From Bacteroidales bacterium (GTDB lineage Bacteria; Bacteroidota; Bacteroidia; Bacteroidales; WCHB1-69), in assembly GCA_017454945.1 (NCBI GenBank), contig JAFTCA010000099.1, forward strand, positions 25,701 to 89,700: 64,000 nucleotides of DNA. The letters are read 5' to 3'. A model generated the notes under the pieces. The model did no database searches and was not told the DNA's origin. It saw only the letters and a list, made by a program, of their open reading frames with translations. Below, one piece after another: positions 36,001 through 43,298 of the stretch. Numbering within the stretch: the stretch's first letter is position 1; each line of letters begins with the position of its first letter. The translations under genes were made by a program, and so were the position numbers.

Positions 36001-36853
36001 CCAGCTCGTTGCCTGCTGCCAGTTTGGTGTTGGCAACCGTAGGGTTGGCCGTGGTGGCGTAGCAGATACCCTTCTCGGTGATCGGGAAGCCCGACGTGGT
36101 CACCAGCTCGCCTTCGCAAGAGGCTGATGTATAGGTAATGTCGGTGATGTTACCCGTCACGATAGTCGTCTTCGAGTGGAACATCAGGGTGATCTCCTCT
36201 GACTCCATCTGCTTCTGGGCGATATTGTCGCTCGTGAATTCCATGCCGGCGATGGTGGCATAGCCTGTATAGGACATGCTGTCGCCACGGGCGAAAACAT
36301 TGTCGCTCTGTCCCTTAGACTTGAGCGTGTAGGATATCGAGCCGTTGGCACCCACATACTGGATGCTGTTGTTGCCGCCCGACTTGAGGTTCACCATCTT
36401 GATGGCGGCCTTCTGCCATTTGGTCCGCACCATCATCAGGTAGGTCTGCGGCACACTAAGGTGAAGACGGAAAGTGTGGGTGCCGGCAGGCAGCTGCTGC
36501 TTGTGCGACAACACCGACTTGCCGTGGATGTCGTACACGTCGAGTGCAACCCTCTCCCCTTCTGACAGGCGGATGGTCACGTCCGTCTCGCCATCAAAGG
36601 GATTTGGCACATTTTGGAACAGAAAGTTCTCTTCCTTGTTGAAATCGCGCAAACCAACCTCGGTCATGCCGAAGACGGTGTCAGGGTAGGTGATGATCTC
36701 CTGCCACTCGCGCGACAGGTTCTCAATCACCACTCTGTTCAGTTTTACCCATTGATTTTCATCAGATTGACCAGTGAATGTCAAGGTGATGCTCTGTCCG
36801 AATACCAGCACCGATGCCAGCAGACAGATCATTAAAAGCCCAAGTCTTTTCAT
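33041..36853 (-). CDS. Surface protein with FN3-like repeats and Fib_succ_major domain
   Basis: The 1270-residue protein has a signal peptide (MKRLGLLMICLLASVLVFGQ) and an unrecognised beta-rich opening. A FlgD/type IX-tail-like domain follows at about 80-155 (VPNPFDGETDVTIRL, LPAGTHTFRL). Then come eight FN3-like repeats of about 95-100 residues, each with GICWA or GLCWG and YYVRAYATN. A C-terminal Fib_succ_major domain ends in TLRCVKD. The sorting-like domain lies near the N-terminus instead of the end, so it is probably structural. A secreted or surface-displayed binding role is inferred. A similar FN3-like module ends the giant protein at 27486. The promoter is at 36883-36890 and a terminator follows the stop. 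Confidence 0.85.
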   Translation of the reverse strand: MKRLGLLMICLLASVLVFGQSITLTFTGQSDENQWVKLNRVVIENLSREWQEIITYPDTVFGMTEVGLRDFNKEENFLFQNVPNPFDGETDVTIRLSEGERVALDVYDIHGKSVLSHKQQLPAGTHTFRLHLSVPQTYLMMVRTKWQKAAIKMVNLKSGGNNSIQYVGANGSISYTLKSKGQSDNVFARGDSMSYTGYATIAGMEFTSDNIAQKQMESEEITLMFHSKTTIVTGNITDITYTSASCEGELVTTSGFPITEKGICYATTANPTVANTKLAAGNELGAFKVDLTDLESGKTYYVKAYVTTSRGTYYGEEKSFTTIAYGLPVVNTTAVTDITLTSAVSGGEVTQNGGAPVYDCGLCWGTTEHPDKSSNTAMGDLADGKFTLKMENLQPETVYYVRAYATNTAGTSYGNEYSFTTLAPVMPTVVTGEVSSISLNSAFCSGTITDDGGAPITEAGICWATTAMPTTDSSHVTAAAGVTEFTLQMTELKPSTHYYARAYAMNEKGLAYGEHREFNTPALPFASVVTKPATKVTRRTAVCGGEVVDDAGLEVSARGLCYDTEENPSLYKGIHTTNGAGIGEFSDTLTFLTPATTYYVRAYATNETGTSYGQQLTFTTDTITPPRVRLNNIYSITRFSAYFNYTVTCDDEVYVWDRGLCLDTLPDPTLESPIVRHEGYGTGVSNIQITDLESGVTYYVRAFAINEADTVYSEIKSFTTVSCVPPTVKTTEPYGITTKGAYSGGMIESDGGARISDVGIVYAKHNEPIVDDESSSTIRHGRVETWTSNLSVFKFLEPSTTYYVRAWAENECGIGYGELYSFTTLDVELPTVTTDSVNSIEALQAKCYYSVLTDGGGTLSKRGICWDSEPSVNLEKETVKKIEAYGYIGSYAAVMTGLEAGVTYYVRAYATNEKGVAYGDELSFTTLGLDLAEISTVKPASISPFSAIIGGIVSYDGGTTVTERGICFATHTTPTIADTKVTRGTGTGWFVATAENLTPNTTYYVRAYATNGDGTAYGEEYSFTTRNNPSTFVCGESAVEDYDGNKYPTVALGSQCWMGSNLRVTHYSDGEEIPKKLNSSQSATTTDRIAYADPVSSNPDSPEFGYGYSFACIVRGVVSGGEGHSSANPSGVQGPCPAGWHVPSLAEYNQMYEYIINHNLTHSETPGSVAKAIASTVGWKVQTGLNAPKEGAPALEPEKNNTSGINLYPVGNRTSSNVFFETNAVMGTTTPSSKPTSWYLAVSLYTNDTANPSTMNQNLYRQSTLRCVKD

Positions 36854-36882
36854 ATTTTTATGGATTAATAGTTTTTAAACGG

Positions 36883-36890
36883 CAAAGATA
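36883..36890 (-). promoter_or_regulatory. -7 promoter element of the FN3/Fib_succ gene
   Basis: The minus strand reads TATCTTTG, 29 bases before the ATG at 36853. Its -33 region coincides with the tRNA terminator hairpin. Confidence 0.5.
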
Positions 36891-36893
36891 TAA

Positions 36894-36932
36894 AAAATAT
36901 CGCCCAATTCGGATTGAATCAGGCGATATTTT
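36894..36932 (-). terminator. Terminator hairpin after the CAU tRNA
   Basis: AAAATATCGCC (36894-36904) pairs with GGCGATATTTT (36922-36932). The stem starts two bases past the tRNA discriminator, and the minus strand then runs into T-rich sequence. Confidence 0.7.
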
Positions 36933-36933
36933 G

Positions 36934-37007
36934 TGGTCCCACTTGGGCTCGAACCAAGGACCCTCTGATTATGAGTCAGATGCTCTAACCAACTGAGCTA
37001 TGGGACC
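36934..37007 (-). tRNA. tRNA with CAT anticodon (Met or lysidine-type Ile2)
   Basis: A 74-base cloverleaf read leftward has acceptor GGTCCCA with TGGGACC and discriminator A. The anticodon loop CTCATAA lies between TCTGA and TCAGA, and the T arm is TTGGTTCGAGCCCAA. CCA is not encoded. Elongator Met and Ile2 share this loop, so identity is left open. It is not an obvious initiator, since its first pair is a normal G-C. Confidence 0.85.
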
Positions 37008-37085
37008 CTAACTTTTCCTTGCGGAAGAATTAGGCTGCAAAAATACACATTTTTTTTGAATTCTGAACTTTGAATTTTGAATTTT

Positions 37086-37105
37086 AGACGCGGCACGCCG
37101 CGTCT
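37086..37105. repeat. Palindrome, GACGCGGC family
   Basis: AGACGCGGC, AC, GCCGCGTCT is a perfect palindrome. A decayed relative (GAGACACGGCACGCCGCATCTC) appears near 2267-2288. It lies in a spacer of simple words beside wecB. Confidence 0.6.
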
Positions 37106-37135
37106 CTACTTTGTTCTTTGCTCTTTGTTCTTTCT

Positions 37136-38212
37136 TTACGCATTCTGCCACAACATCGACGCAATGGTCTTGGCGGCGTGGCCATGACCGTAAAAATGTT
37201 GGTCGAACGACGGCTGAGTGCGCAACGACTTTACTTTGTGATAAGCGGCTATAATGTCCGATAACTCAGTGCCTGCCAACACATTGCAGCCAGCATCCAC
37301 CAGTTCCACCCACTCGGTCTCTTCGCGCAACGTGATACACATCTTGCGAAAGAAATAGGCCTCTTTCTGCAAGCCGCCGCTGTCGGTCATCACCATCGAA
37401 CAGTGTGACAAAAGCCACAACATCTCAAGATAGCCCACCGGCGGCAAGAAGTGGATGGGCGAATTGGCAAAGTTGTACGACTGCTCTTCCAACTTGCGAC
37501 GCGTCCGCGGATGCAGGGGCATCACCACAGGCTGCTCGGCAGCAATGGTGTCCAGCGCCTCGAACATCTCGCTCAGATGCTTGGCATTGTCGGTAGTCTG
37601 CGCACGATGTACAGTGGCCAGAATGAAATTGTCGGGAATCTCCCCCGCCGGCTGCTTGGCCTGCGGCTCAAACATCATGGCGGCATCCAACATCACATCA
37701 CCGATATTGATGCGCTCGATGGGGAACGACTCATAACCCTCCTTCTCCAAATTGGCCATCGCCGTGGCTGTAGGACAAAACAGAATATCGGAAATGCGGT
37801 CGGTGAGCAGACGGTTAATCTCTTCGGGCATCGCCATGTTGAACGAGCGGAGCCCTGCCTCCACATGCGCCACTTTGATATGCAACTTCTTGGCAGCCAA
37901 AGCACCAGCCAGTGTAGAGTTGGTATCACCGAATACCAGCACCCAATCGGGCTTCTCGACCAGCAACACCTCCTCTATCTTCTCCATCATCTGCCCTGTC
38001 ATCGCCCCATGATTCAAGCCATTGACATGAATGTTGTACTTGGGCTGGGGCAAGCCCATCTCCGTAAAGAAGATGTCCGACATGTCGGCATCATAGTGCT
38101 GTCCCGTGTGCAGGATAACCTCCTCCACGTCAGGATAAGTCTGCAGCACACGACTCACAGCCGCCGCCTTGATGAACTGGGGACGTGCCCCGATAACCGT
38201 CAACATCTTCAT
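37136..38212 (-). CDS. wecB: UDP-N-acetylglucosamine 2-epimerase
   Basis: The 358-residue non-hydrolysing epimerase interconverts UDP-GlcNAc and UDP-ManNAc for surface polysaccharide. Typical signs are MLTVIGARPQFIKAAAV at the N-terminus, HTGQHYD, HVEAGLRSFN, HRAQTTDN and MTDSGGLQKEA. I chose the ATG at 38212 because a TATTTTTG element at 38234-38241 would put transcription start near 38227, downstream of the longer reading at 38266. The O-antigen ligase and Wzz genes at 49.7-52.1 kb may use products of the same pathway. Confidence 0.93.
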   Translation of the reverse strand: MKMLTVIGARPQFIKAAAVSRVLQTYPDVEEVILHTGQHYDADMSDIFFTEMGLPQPKYNIHVNGLNHGAMTGQMMEKIEEVLLVEKPDWVLVFGDTNSTLAGALAAKKLHIKVAHVEAGLRSFNMAMPEEINRLLTDRISDILFCPTATAMANLEKEGYESFPIERINIGDVMLDAAMMFEPQAKQPAGEIPDNFILATVHRAQTTDNAKHLSEMFEALDTIAAEQPVVMPLHPRTRRKLEEQSYNFANSPIHFLPPVGYLEMLWLLSHCSMVMTDSGGLQKEAYFFRKMCITLREETEWVELVDAGCNVLAGTELSDIIAAYHKVKSLRTQPSFDQHFYGHGHAAKTIASMLWQNA

Positions 38213-38233
38213 GATTGCATCCGTTTTGAGCGA

Positions 38234-38241
38234 CAAAAATA
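38234..38241 (-). promoter_or_regulatory. -7 promoter element of wecB
   Basis: The minus strand reads TATTTTTG (TAnnTTTG). It decides the start codon in favour of 38212. Confidence 0.55.
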
Positions 38242-38275
38242 CGGCAATTTTTGGAATCAACGGCAACCGACAAAA

Positions 38276-38731
38276 TTATTCTGCGGCCCCCTCCGACACT
38301 TCCTCTGGCGGAGCTGGTTTGTCATACTGCTCTATCTTGAAATACTTCTTCCTGATAAGCCACTCGTACAAAAGCCACAAAACCAGATACCCATTAGTAA
38401 AAATCTGATAAATAACATTATACGGATGTGGAAGCGTAAAGAAGAAGTCGGCACACCATAGAATAATATCGACGACAAAAAGGATATCCCACCACTTCTC
38501 GCGGTCTTTATAAACCATATAGTGCTCCAATCCATCCTGTAAATGGACCAAAGTGGAAGCAAAGATAAACGGGAACATGCTCTGTATCGTTATCTTAAAG
38601 GATCCTGCAGGCATCTTCAAGGTCACCTCTGGCAATTTGGTAATGCCTATCAGCTGGTCGTTGATAAGGATGCGATGCGGCAACGCCGGCATCAGTTTCG
38701 ATTTGTGTTGTATGATGTGTAGAAGAGGCAT
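38276..38731 (-). CDS. Small membrane protein of unknown function
   Basis: The 151-residue product has an N-terminal beta-rich segment (HRILINDQLIGI, LKMPAGSFKITI) that faintly recalls PEGA-type domains. Two membrane helices follow, at about 79-99 and 106-126, and the tail is charged and proline-rich (PAPPEE). No family is recognised. It precedes wecB on the same strand, but wecB has its own promoter at 38234. Upstream is a 185-base spacer (38732-38916) made of simple words such as GAAGTTAAGGAACTAAGG and TTCTTTGTTCTCTG. Confidence 0.65.
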   Translation of the reverse strand: MPLLHIIQHKSKLMPALPHRILINDQLIGITKLPEVTLKMPAGSFKITIQSMFPFIFASTLVHLQDGLEHYMVYKDREKWWDILFVVDIILWCADFFFTLPHPYNVIYQIFTNGYLVLWLLYEWLIRKKYFKIEQYDKPAPPEEVSEGAAE

Positions 38732-38916
38732 GGGAAACGGAGAGTTGAGGAGTGAGAAGTGATTAGTGAGAAGTGATTAGTGAAAAAAGTTAAGAAGTTA
38801 AGGAACTAAGGAGTTAAGGAGGTAAGAATTATGGAGTTATGGAGTTTTGAATTTTGAATTTGTTCTTTGTTCTCTGTGCTTTGTTCTCTGTTCTTTGTTC
38901 TTTGTTCTTTTATATT

Positions 38917-39888
38917 TCAGACCATCATTCCCACCAGTTCCTGTTCCGTCATATTGCAAATATAATCTCCAACAGGCACATTATGCAAGGCGGCAACAAT
39001 GGCTTCGTGCCGATAAGGCACTCCTTTCAGTTGGGCTTCGAGTTCTTCTATATTTCTGCGAGAAAAGAAGTCGCCATAGATTTTCACCTCATCAATCACG
39101 CCTTTGCTCACATTAACACACACCTGAACATGGCCGCCACTGGTTTTGGCTTCGTTGGTATAGGTATAGCGCGGTGAGGCGCCGAAGTTCCAGTTCCACG
39201 TATCGTACTTACTGGTTTTCAGTTCATTGATGGCTCGCAAATCCTCCTCTGTAAAGTCATATTGCTCTCCTTGGCTGCCATGCTGTACCACAAAGTCCAT
39301 GAGATAGTCGCTGAACTCGCCGATAGTCATGGGCTGCGGCAGATGCTCACTGATGTTGGTCACGCGCTTGCGCACCGACTTGACAGCCTTGTCGCTGAAC
39401 TTCAACGGGTTGACTTTCAAGGCATCAGCCAGGTTATTCATCATCACCGAGAAGAGCAGCGTGCCATGGTGCAACATTCGTCCATTATGTACGCACTGGG
39501 CGTTGCCAGAGATCTTCTGTCCATTGATAGCCAGGTCATTGCGGCCCTGAAATTCAGCATCCACGCCTAAAGCACATAGGGCTTCGAGTATCGGCTTGGT
39601 GAAACTGTGAAAATCACCTTCCGTGCCATTTTGGACAAAAGTGAAGTTAAGGTTGCCAAGGTCGTGAAAAACCGCGCCACCTCCAGTCATACGGCGCACC
39701 ACCATGATATCGTGCTCTTTCACATAGTCGGCATTGATTTCGGCCTGCGTGTTCTGGTAACGTCCGATGATAATGGAAGGGGCATTGCGCCACAACATAA
39801 ACACCTCTTCTTGAAAATGGGTAAGCACATACTCCTCAGCAGCGAGGTTGAAATGGGGATCTGTATTATTATTCCTGATATAGAGCAT
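38917..39888 (-). CDS. lplA: Lipoate-protein ligase A
   Basis: The 323-residue enzyme activates free lipoate with ATP and attaches it to E2 or H-protein domains. The conserved RRMTGGGAVFHDLGNLNF motif and the NDLAINGQKISGNAQ loop with the catalytic Lys are present, as is the C-terminal accessory domain. It starts one base after the stop of the Omp28-like gene, so both probably come from one transcript. Confidence 0.92.
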   Translation of the reverse strand: MLYIRNNNTDPHFNLAAEEYVLTHFQEEVFMLWRNAPSIIIGRYQNTQAEINADYVKEHDIMVVRRMTGGGAVFHDLGNLNFTFVQNGTEGDFHSFTKPILEALCALGVDAEFQGRNDLAINGQKISGNAQCVHNGRMLHHGTLLFSVMMNNLADALKVNPLKFSDKAVKSVRKRVTNISEHLPQPMTIGEFSDYLMDFVVQHGSQGEQYDFTEEDLRAINELKTSKYDTWNWNFGASPRYTYTNEAKTSGGHVQVCVNVSKGVIDEVKIYGDFFSRRNIEELEAQLKGVPYRHEAIVAALHNVPVGDYICNMTEQELVGMMV

Positions 39889-39889
39889 C

Positions 39890-42034
39890 TTATCTTTTTA
39901 TGAATTTACGTGTGATGATTCCTTCGTCGGTGTCGGCCTTGAGAATATAGACGCCGGCAGGCAGACTTCCCACACTGAGCGAAGTGCCACTGGCAGTCAT
40001 CACCTGCTGACCGAACATATTGAAAACTGCCACTTGTTTGATAGCACATTCCGTATTGATATTCAGCACATTGTCGGCTGGATTAGGATAGATGCGGAAG
40101 TTTACACCAGAGGTTGACGCCTCTTCACCAATGCCCGTAGCGCCACCTTCGTTGTAGCCAGCCTGCAGCACTTCCTTGGTAGCATAGTTCTGCACCCAAT
40201 AGACAACAGCCACATTGTTGAAATTCTCTACAGAGTGCTCTTTGGTGTAATCAATGGGGTTGGAAGCATCGTTAGGAAGGCGGTAATTGCCTACAAACTG
40301 GAACTCAAAATTTTGTGTTTGAGTCTGATCTGCAGCCGTCAACGTGATGGGCGTGCCTGTAGCCGGTGTGAGGAATTTCTTCATCACATAGTGGAAAAGG
40401 GTATCGAAGTTGTAGGAGAATGTCGGTTCGCCGTATTGTCTAAGATACTCATCCGCAATATTTTTACGTGTCTCTTTCTCCACAAGGGCAGCAAACAGGC
40501 GGATATTGCCGCTGATGGCCTCCAGTGGGCGGGCGGTTATGGAGACATTGAACTTCTTGTCGCCATTATATCTGAACGTGGAACCCATCTCCACCAGCGC
40601 AGGACGGGCAATCTCATGCTCGAGCGCATCGGCGGTGAAGAGGCCCGTATTGCCGTTGAAAACAGTGCCATCCACACGCAAAGAGGGCACCGACATCACA
40701 TTGTAGTATATGCGGCGCGTTTCGCCTTCCGATGTGTAGTATGGGTCGCCGGCACCAGGGAAGTTCATCTGATACTTGATACAAGTCACATTGTGGTGCG
40801 ACTCGAGAAGTTCTTGCAAAACGGCATTGCCCGCTTTGCAGGGATGACAGGAGGCCGAGGTAAAGCCCTCATGCAGCACCGTGCGCTGCACGCCGTGTTC
40901 GTAAACCGTAAAGGTATGTGTCAGCGTATCGGAGTTAAGTCCTTCATAACCATTTATATCCGACAACCATAGTTTGAGGGTGTAATCGCCAGTGGCCGTG
41001 GGCGTAAAAGGCTCTCCATGCGACAGGGCAAAGCCACCCACATAGTCGCGATAATTGCCCGTAAAGGCGGCGGTCACAGGTTCGCCGCCATTGACACTGT
41101 AGTTGAACGTGCCCGAGGTCAGCGCTTCGGCGGCGGTGCATACAAAGCGGGCGGTGACATTGAGTGGCGTATTGATACGATGGTAAGGAATCATATCGCT
41201 ACCCACAAGGCGTACACCGGCCGAATCGAGATGGTTGACCGTGGCAAAGTCGTAGCCTACATGATAGCGCGACATGTAGAACGCTGCCAGTGTGGTTTTG
41301 CCGGCAACCACCTTGTCAGAAATGTAGAGGCCATAGACGTACTTGGTCTCCCAAGCGGGAAAATCACTGGTAATATTATGCAACGGGGCATCTATTTTTT
41401 TGGAAGCCAAATGAATACGTGCAATATTCTGCGGATAGCGCTCCAGCGTATAGAGATAAGGACCGCCAGCAGTCAGCGTATCGACGGCCAGTCCCCAGTA
41501 GTCGCCCGCATAGTTCAAATCTTCGGCAGTAATGGTGTTGAGCAGTTCGCCGTTGCGCGAAAACAGCTTGATGTCAGACTTTTGCAAAACTGTCCAAAAA
41601 CCACCTTTGCCATTATCAGCGGTGGGGTCATAGGCCAGTGCGCCAGCCGTGGTTCCTGCGGGCAGCGTGATAGTATTAACCACCTCATCCATAGTACTAT
41701 TAAGCTGATAGATGGCCGCATCACCATTGGCAATGAAGAGCGACTTGCCATCCCAGGCAAAGCCCAAAAAGAAAGTGCCCAACGACGACTTCGGAAGCCC
41801 CTTCACCGTCACCGAATCTATTATTTTGCTCGAATCGAAACTGAGACGGAACAACACCGCCTTCGATGCACTGCCCGTGTACAGACAAGTGTCTCCTGCC
41901 GTCATACCCATAGGCGAAGTGCAGGCCGGCACCGTCTTGTTGAACAAAATATTCCACGAATTGCTCTGCGCCGATGCAGGCAACCAACAGGAAATCAAAA
42001 ATACAATAACAATTAAAGAAGCAATCTTTTTCAT
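39890..42034 (-). CDS. Omp28-like exported protein with type IX sorting domain
   Basis: The 714-residue protein has a signal peptide (MKKIASLIVIVFLISCWLPASAQ) and a propeller-like region of about 350 residues. Near residue 395 is a thioredoxin-like Omp28 domain with SCHPCKAG, a CxxC redox motif, and MSVPSLRVDG. The end is a type A sorting domain of the type IX secretion system (FRIYPNPADNVLNI, VFNMFGQQV, LPAGVYILKAD, KFIKR). It should cross the outer membrane and be anchored on the surface. A disulfide role is inferred from CxxC. It is co-transcribed with lplA. The leader is about 50 bases from the promoter at 42091. Confidence 0.88.
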   Translation of the reverse strand: MKKIASLIVIVFLISCWLPASAQSNSWNILFNKTVPACTSPMGMTAGDTCLYTGSASKAVLFRLSFDSSKIIDSVTVKGLPKSSLGTFFLGFAWDGKSLFIANGDAAIYQLNSTMDEVVNTITLPAGTTAGALAYDPTADNGKGGFWTVLQKSDIKLFSRNGELLNTITAEDLNYAGDYWGLAVDTLTAGGPYLYTLERYPQNIARIHLASKKIDAPLHNITSDFPAWETKYVYGLYISDKVVAGKTTLAAFYMSRYHVGYDFATVNHLDSAGVRLVGSDMIPYHRINTPLNVTARFVCTAAEALTSGTFNYSVNGGEPVTAAFTGNYRDYVGGFALSHGEPFTPTATGDYTLKLWLSDINGYEGLNSDTLTHTFTVYEHGVQRTVLHEGFTSASCHPCKAGNAVLQELLESHHNVTCIKYQMNFPGAGDPYYTSEGETRRIYYNVMSVPSLRVDGTVFNGNTGLFTADALEHEIARPALVEMGSTFRYNGDKKFNVSITARPLEAISGNIRLFAALVEKETRKNIADEYLRQYGEPTFSYNFDTLFHYVMKKFLTPATGTPITLTAADQTQTQNFEFQFVGNYRLPNDASNPIDYTKEHSVENFNNVAVVYWVQNYATKEVLQAGYNEGGATGIGEEASTSGVNFRIYPNPADNVLNINTECAIKQVAVFNMFGQQVMTASGTSLSVGSLPAGVYILKADTDEGIITRKFIKR

Positions 42035-42090
42035 ATAAACAATTCTATATCAGTTAATTACTCTGTAAATATTTGTCTAAATCAATTTAG

Positions 42091-42098
42091 CAAAGGTA
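42091..42098 (-). promoter_or_regulatory. -7 promoter element of the Omp28-like gene
   Basis: The minus strand reads TACCTTTG (TAnnTTTG), 57 bases before the ATG at 42034. Confidence 0.55.
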
Positions 42099-42134
42099 CA
42101 ACAAATTTTGAAGTGAGAAGTGAAAAGTGAGGAG

Positions 42135-42160
42135 ATTCCGCTGCGCTACGCTTGCGGAAT
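42135..42160. repeat. REP-like palindrome, TTCCGC family
   Basis: The 26-base imperfect palindrome runs from ATTCCGCTGCG to TTGCGGAAT. It is the exact reverse complement of the copy at 55013-55038. It is followed by GGAGTTAAGAAGTTAAGG words. Confidence 0.75.
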
Positions 42161-42220
42161 GGAGTTAAGAAGTTAAGGAACTAAGAAGTTAAGTGTTGTA
42201 GGAGTGTTGAATTTCATTTG

Positions 42221-42381
42221 GGTTTCCTTCGGCTGCTGCGCAGCCTCGGAATGACGATTTACTGTTGACAGAAATAAAGCGGCGGCACCACTCAAGTACA
42301 AATATGATAATGCGTTTTGCCGCCGCAAATGACCATAGTGAATCGCTGTCATTCCGAGCACGCAAAGCGTGCGAAGGAATC
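42221..42381. mobile_element. MITE-like nested palindrome, copy 2 (inverted)
   Basis: This is the reverse complement of the element at 32191-32350 with only a few substitutions, for example in the loops CTGCGCAGC versus CTGCGTAGC. It lies in a spacer of 42035-42512 that otherwise has a REP palindrome, simple-word tracts of TTCTTTG/TTCTCTG and GAATTCTGAACTTTG, and two promoters, but no gene. Confidence 0.8.
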
Positions 42382-42486
42382 TCATTTGAATTTTGAATTC
42401 TGAACTTTGAATTTCATTTGTTCTTTGTTCTCTGTTCTTTGCTCTCTGTTCTTTGAATTCTGAACTTTGAATTCTGAATTTTTCTC

Positions 42487-42494
42487 TATCTTTG
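42487..42494 (+). promoter_or_regulatory. -7 promoter element of the rightward SDR gene
   Basis: TATCTTTG gives a start near 42501, which excludes the start at 42492 and supports the ATG at 42513. Confidence 0.55.
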
Positions 42495-42512
42495 TATTTT
42501 AAACAACGTGTT

Positions 42513-43298
42513 ATGGATTACGCATTAGTCACAGGAGGCTGTTCGGGTATCGGTTTTGCCTATGCCTCTGTTTTAGCAGAAAGGGGATATAACCTTATCA
42601 TTGTCAGCAACCAGGAAGAGGCCAATGAGACGGCGGCAGTGCAACTGCGCGAGAAATACGCCGTGGATGTGCGCACCCTATATGCCGACTTGTCGCATAC
42701 AGATTCGGCGCAGCAGGTCTTCGACTTCTGCCAACGTGAGGGCTGCCGCGTGGAGGTGCTGGTCAACAATGCCGGCATGTTCTACTTCGATATGATTACG
42801 CAGCAGCCGCTGGCACGCACCAACGCCATGGTGCAGCTTCACATGGCCACTCCCACCTTGTTGTGCGCATTGTTTGGCAAAGAGATGAAAGAGCGCGGGA
42901 AGGGATATATTCTCAACGCTTCGTCCATATCGGCATGGATTTCGTATCCCGGATTGGCTGTTTATGCCAACTCAAAGCTCTATGTCAAAGGGTTTTCGCG
43001 TTCTTTAGCCTCAGAGCTCAACGACTATGGCGTGAAAGTGTGCGCCGTCTGTCCTGGGGCAGTCGATACGACCCTCTACAACCTGTCGCCCGAATTGCGG
43101 CGCAAATGCCGCCGCTGGGGCATCATGCTGTCGCCCGAAGCGGTGGCCCGCAAAGGTGTCAAAGCCCTGTTCAGAGGGAAAGTGTGCTACATCCCTGGCG
43201 GCATCAACTACTTTTTCATCTTCCTCACCATGCTGGTACCGCACCGCTTTGTCAACTTCCTGAAACGTAAGCTGAAACTGTTCACAAAGCCTTCCTGA
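42513..43298 (+). CDS. Short-chain dehydrogenase/reductase
   Basis: The 261-residue SDR has the NAD(P)-binding GGCSGIGFAYA, the NNAG motif, the catalytic Ser in NASSISAW and the YANSK (YxxxK) pair. A hydrophobic-basic tail (YFFIFLTMLVPHRF...KRKLKLF) suggests membrane association. The substrate is unknown; some relatives reduce keto-lipids or steroids. Its last 17 bases overlap the end of the convergent SDR gene. The start at 42513 is set by the promoter at 42487-42494. Confidence 0.85.
   Translation: MDYALVTGGCSGIGFAYASVLAERGYNLIIVSNQEEANETAAVQLREKYAVDVRTLYADLSHTDSAQQVFDFCQREGCRVEVLVNNAGMFYFDMITQQPLARTNAMVQLHMATPTLLCALFGKEMKERGKGYILNASSISAWISYPGLAVYANSKLYVKGFSRSLASELNDYGVKVCAVCPGAVDTTLYNLSPELRRKCRRWGIMLSPEAVARKGVKALFRGKVCYIPGGINYFFIFLTMLVPHRFVNFLKRKLKLFTKPS

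Noticed and set aside
36934..37007. Initiator tRNA-fMet
   Set aside because: The acceptor begins with a normal G-C pair, and the expected three G-C pairs flanking the anticodon loop are missing.
37451..38461. 336-codon open frame on the plus strand
   Set aside because: It is antisense to wecB and the small membrane protein, without domain signs or promoter.
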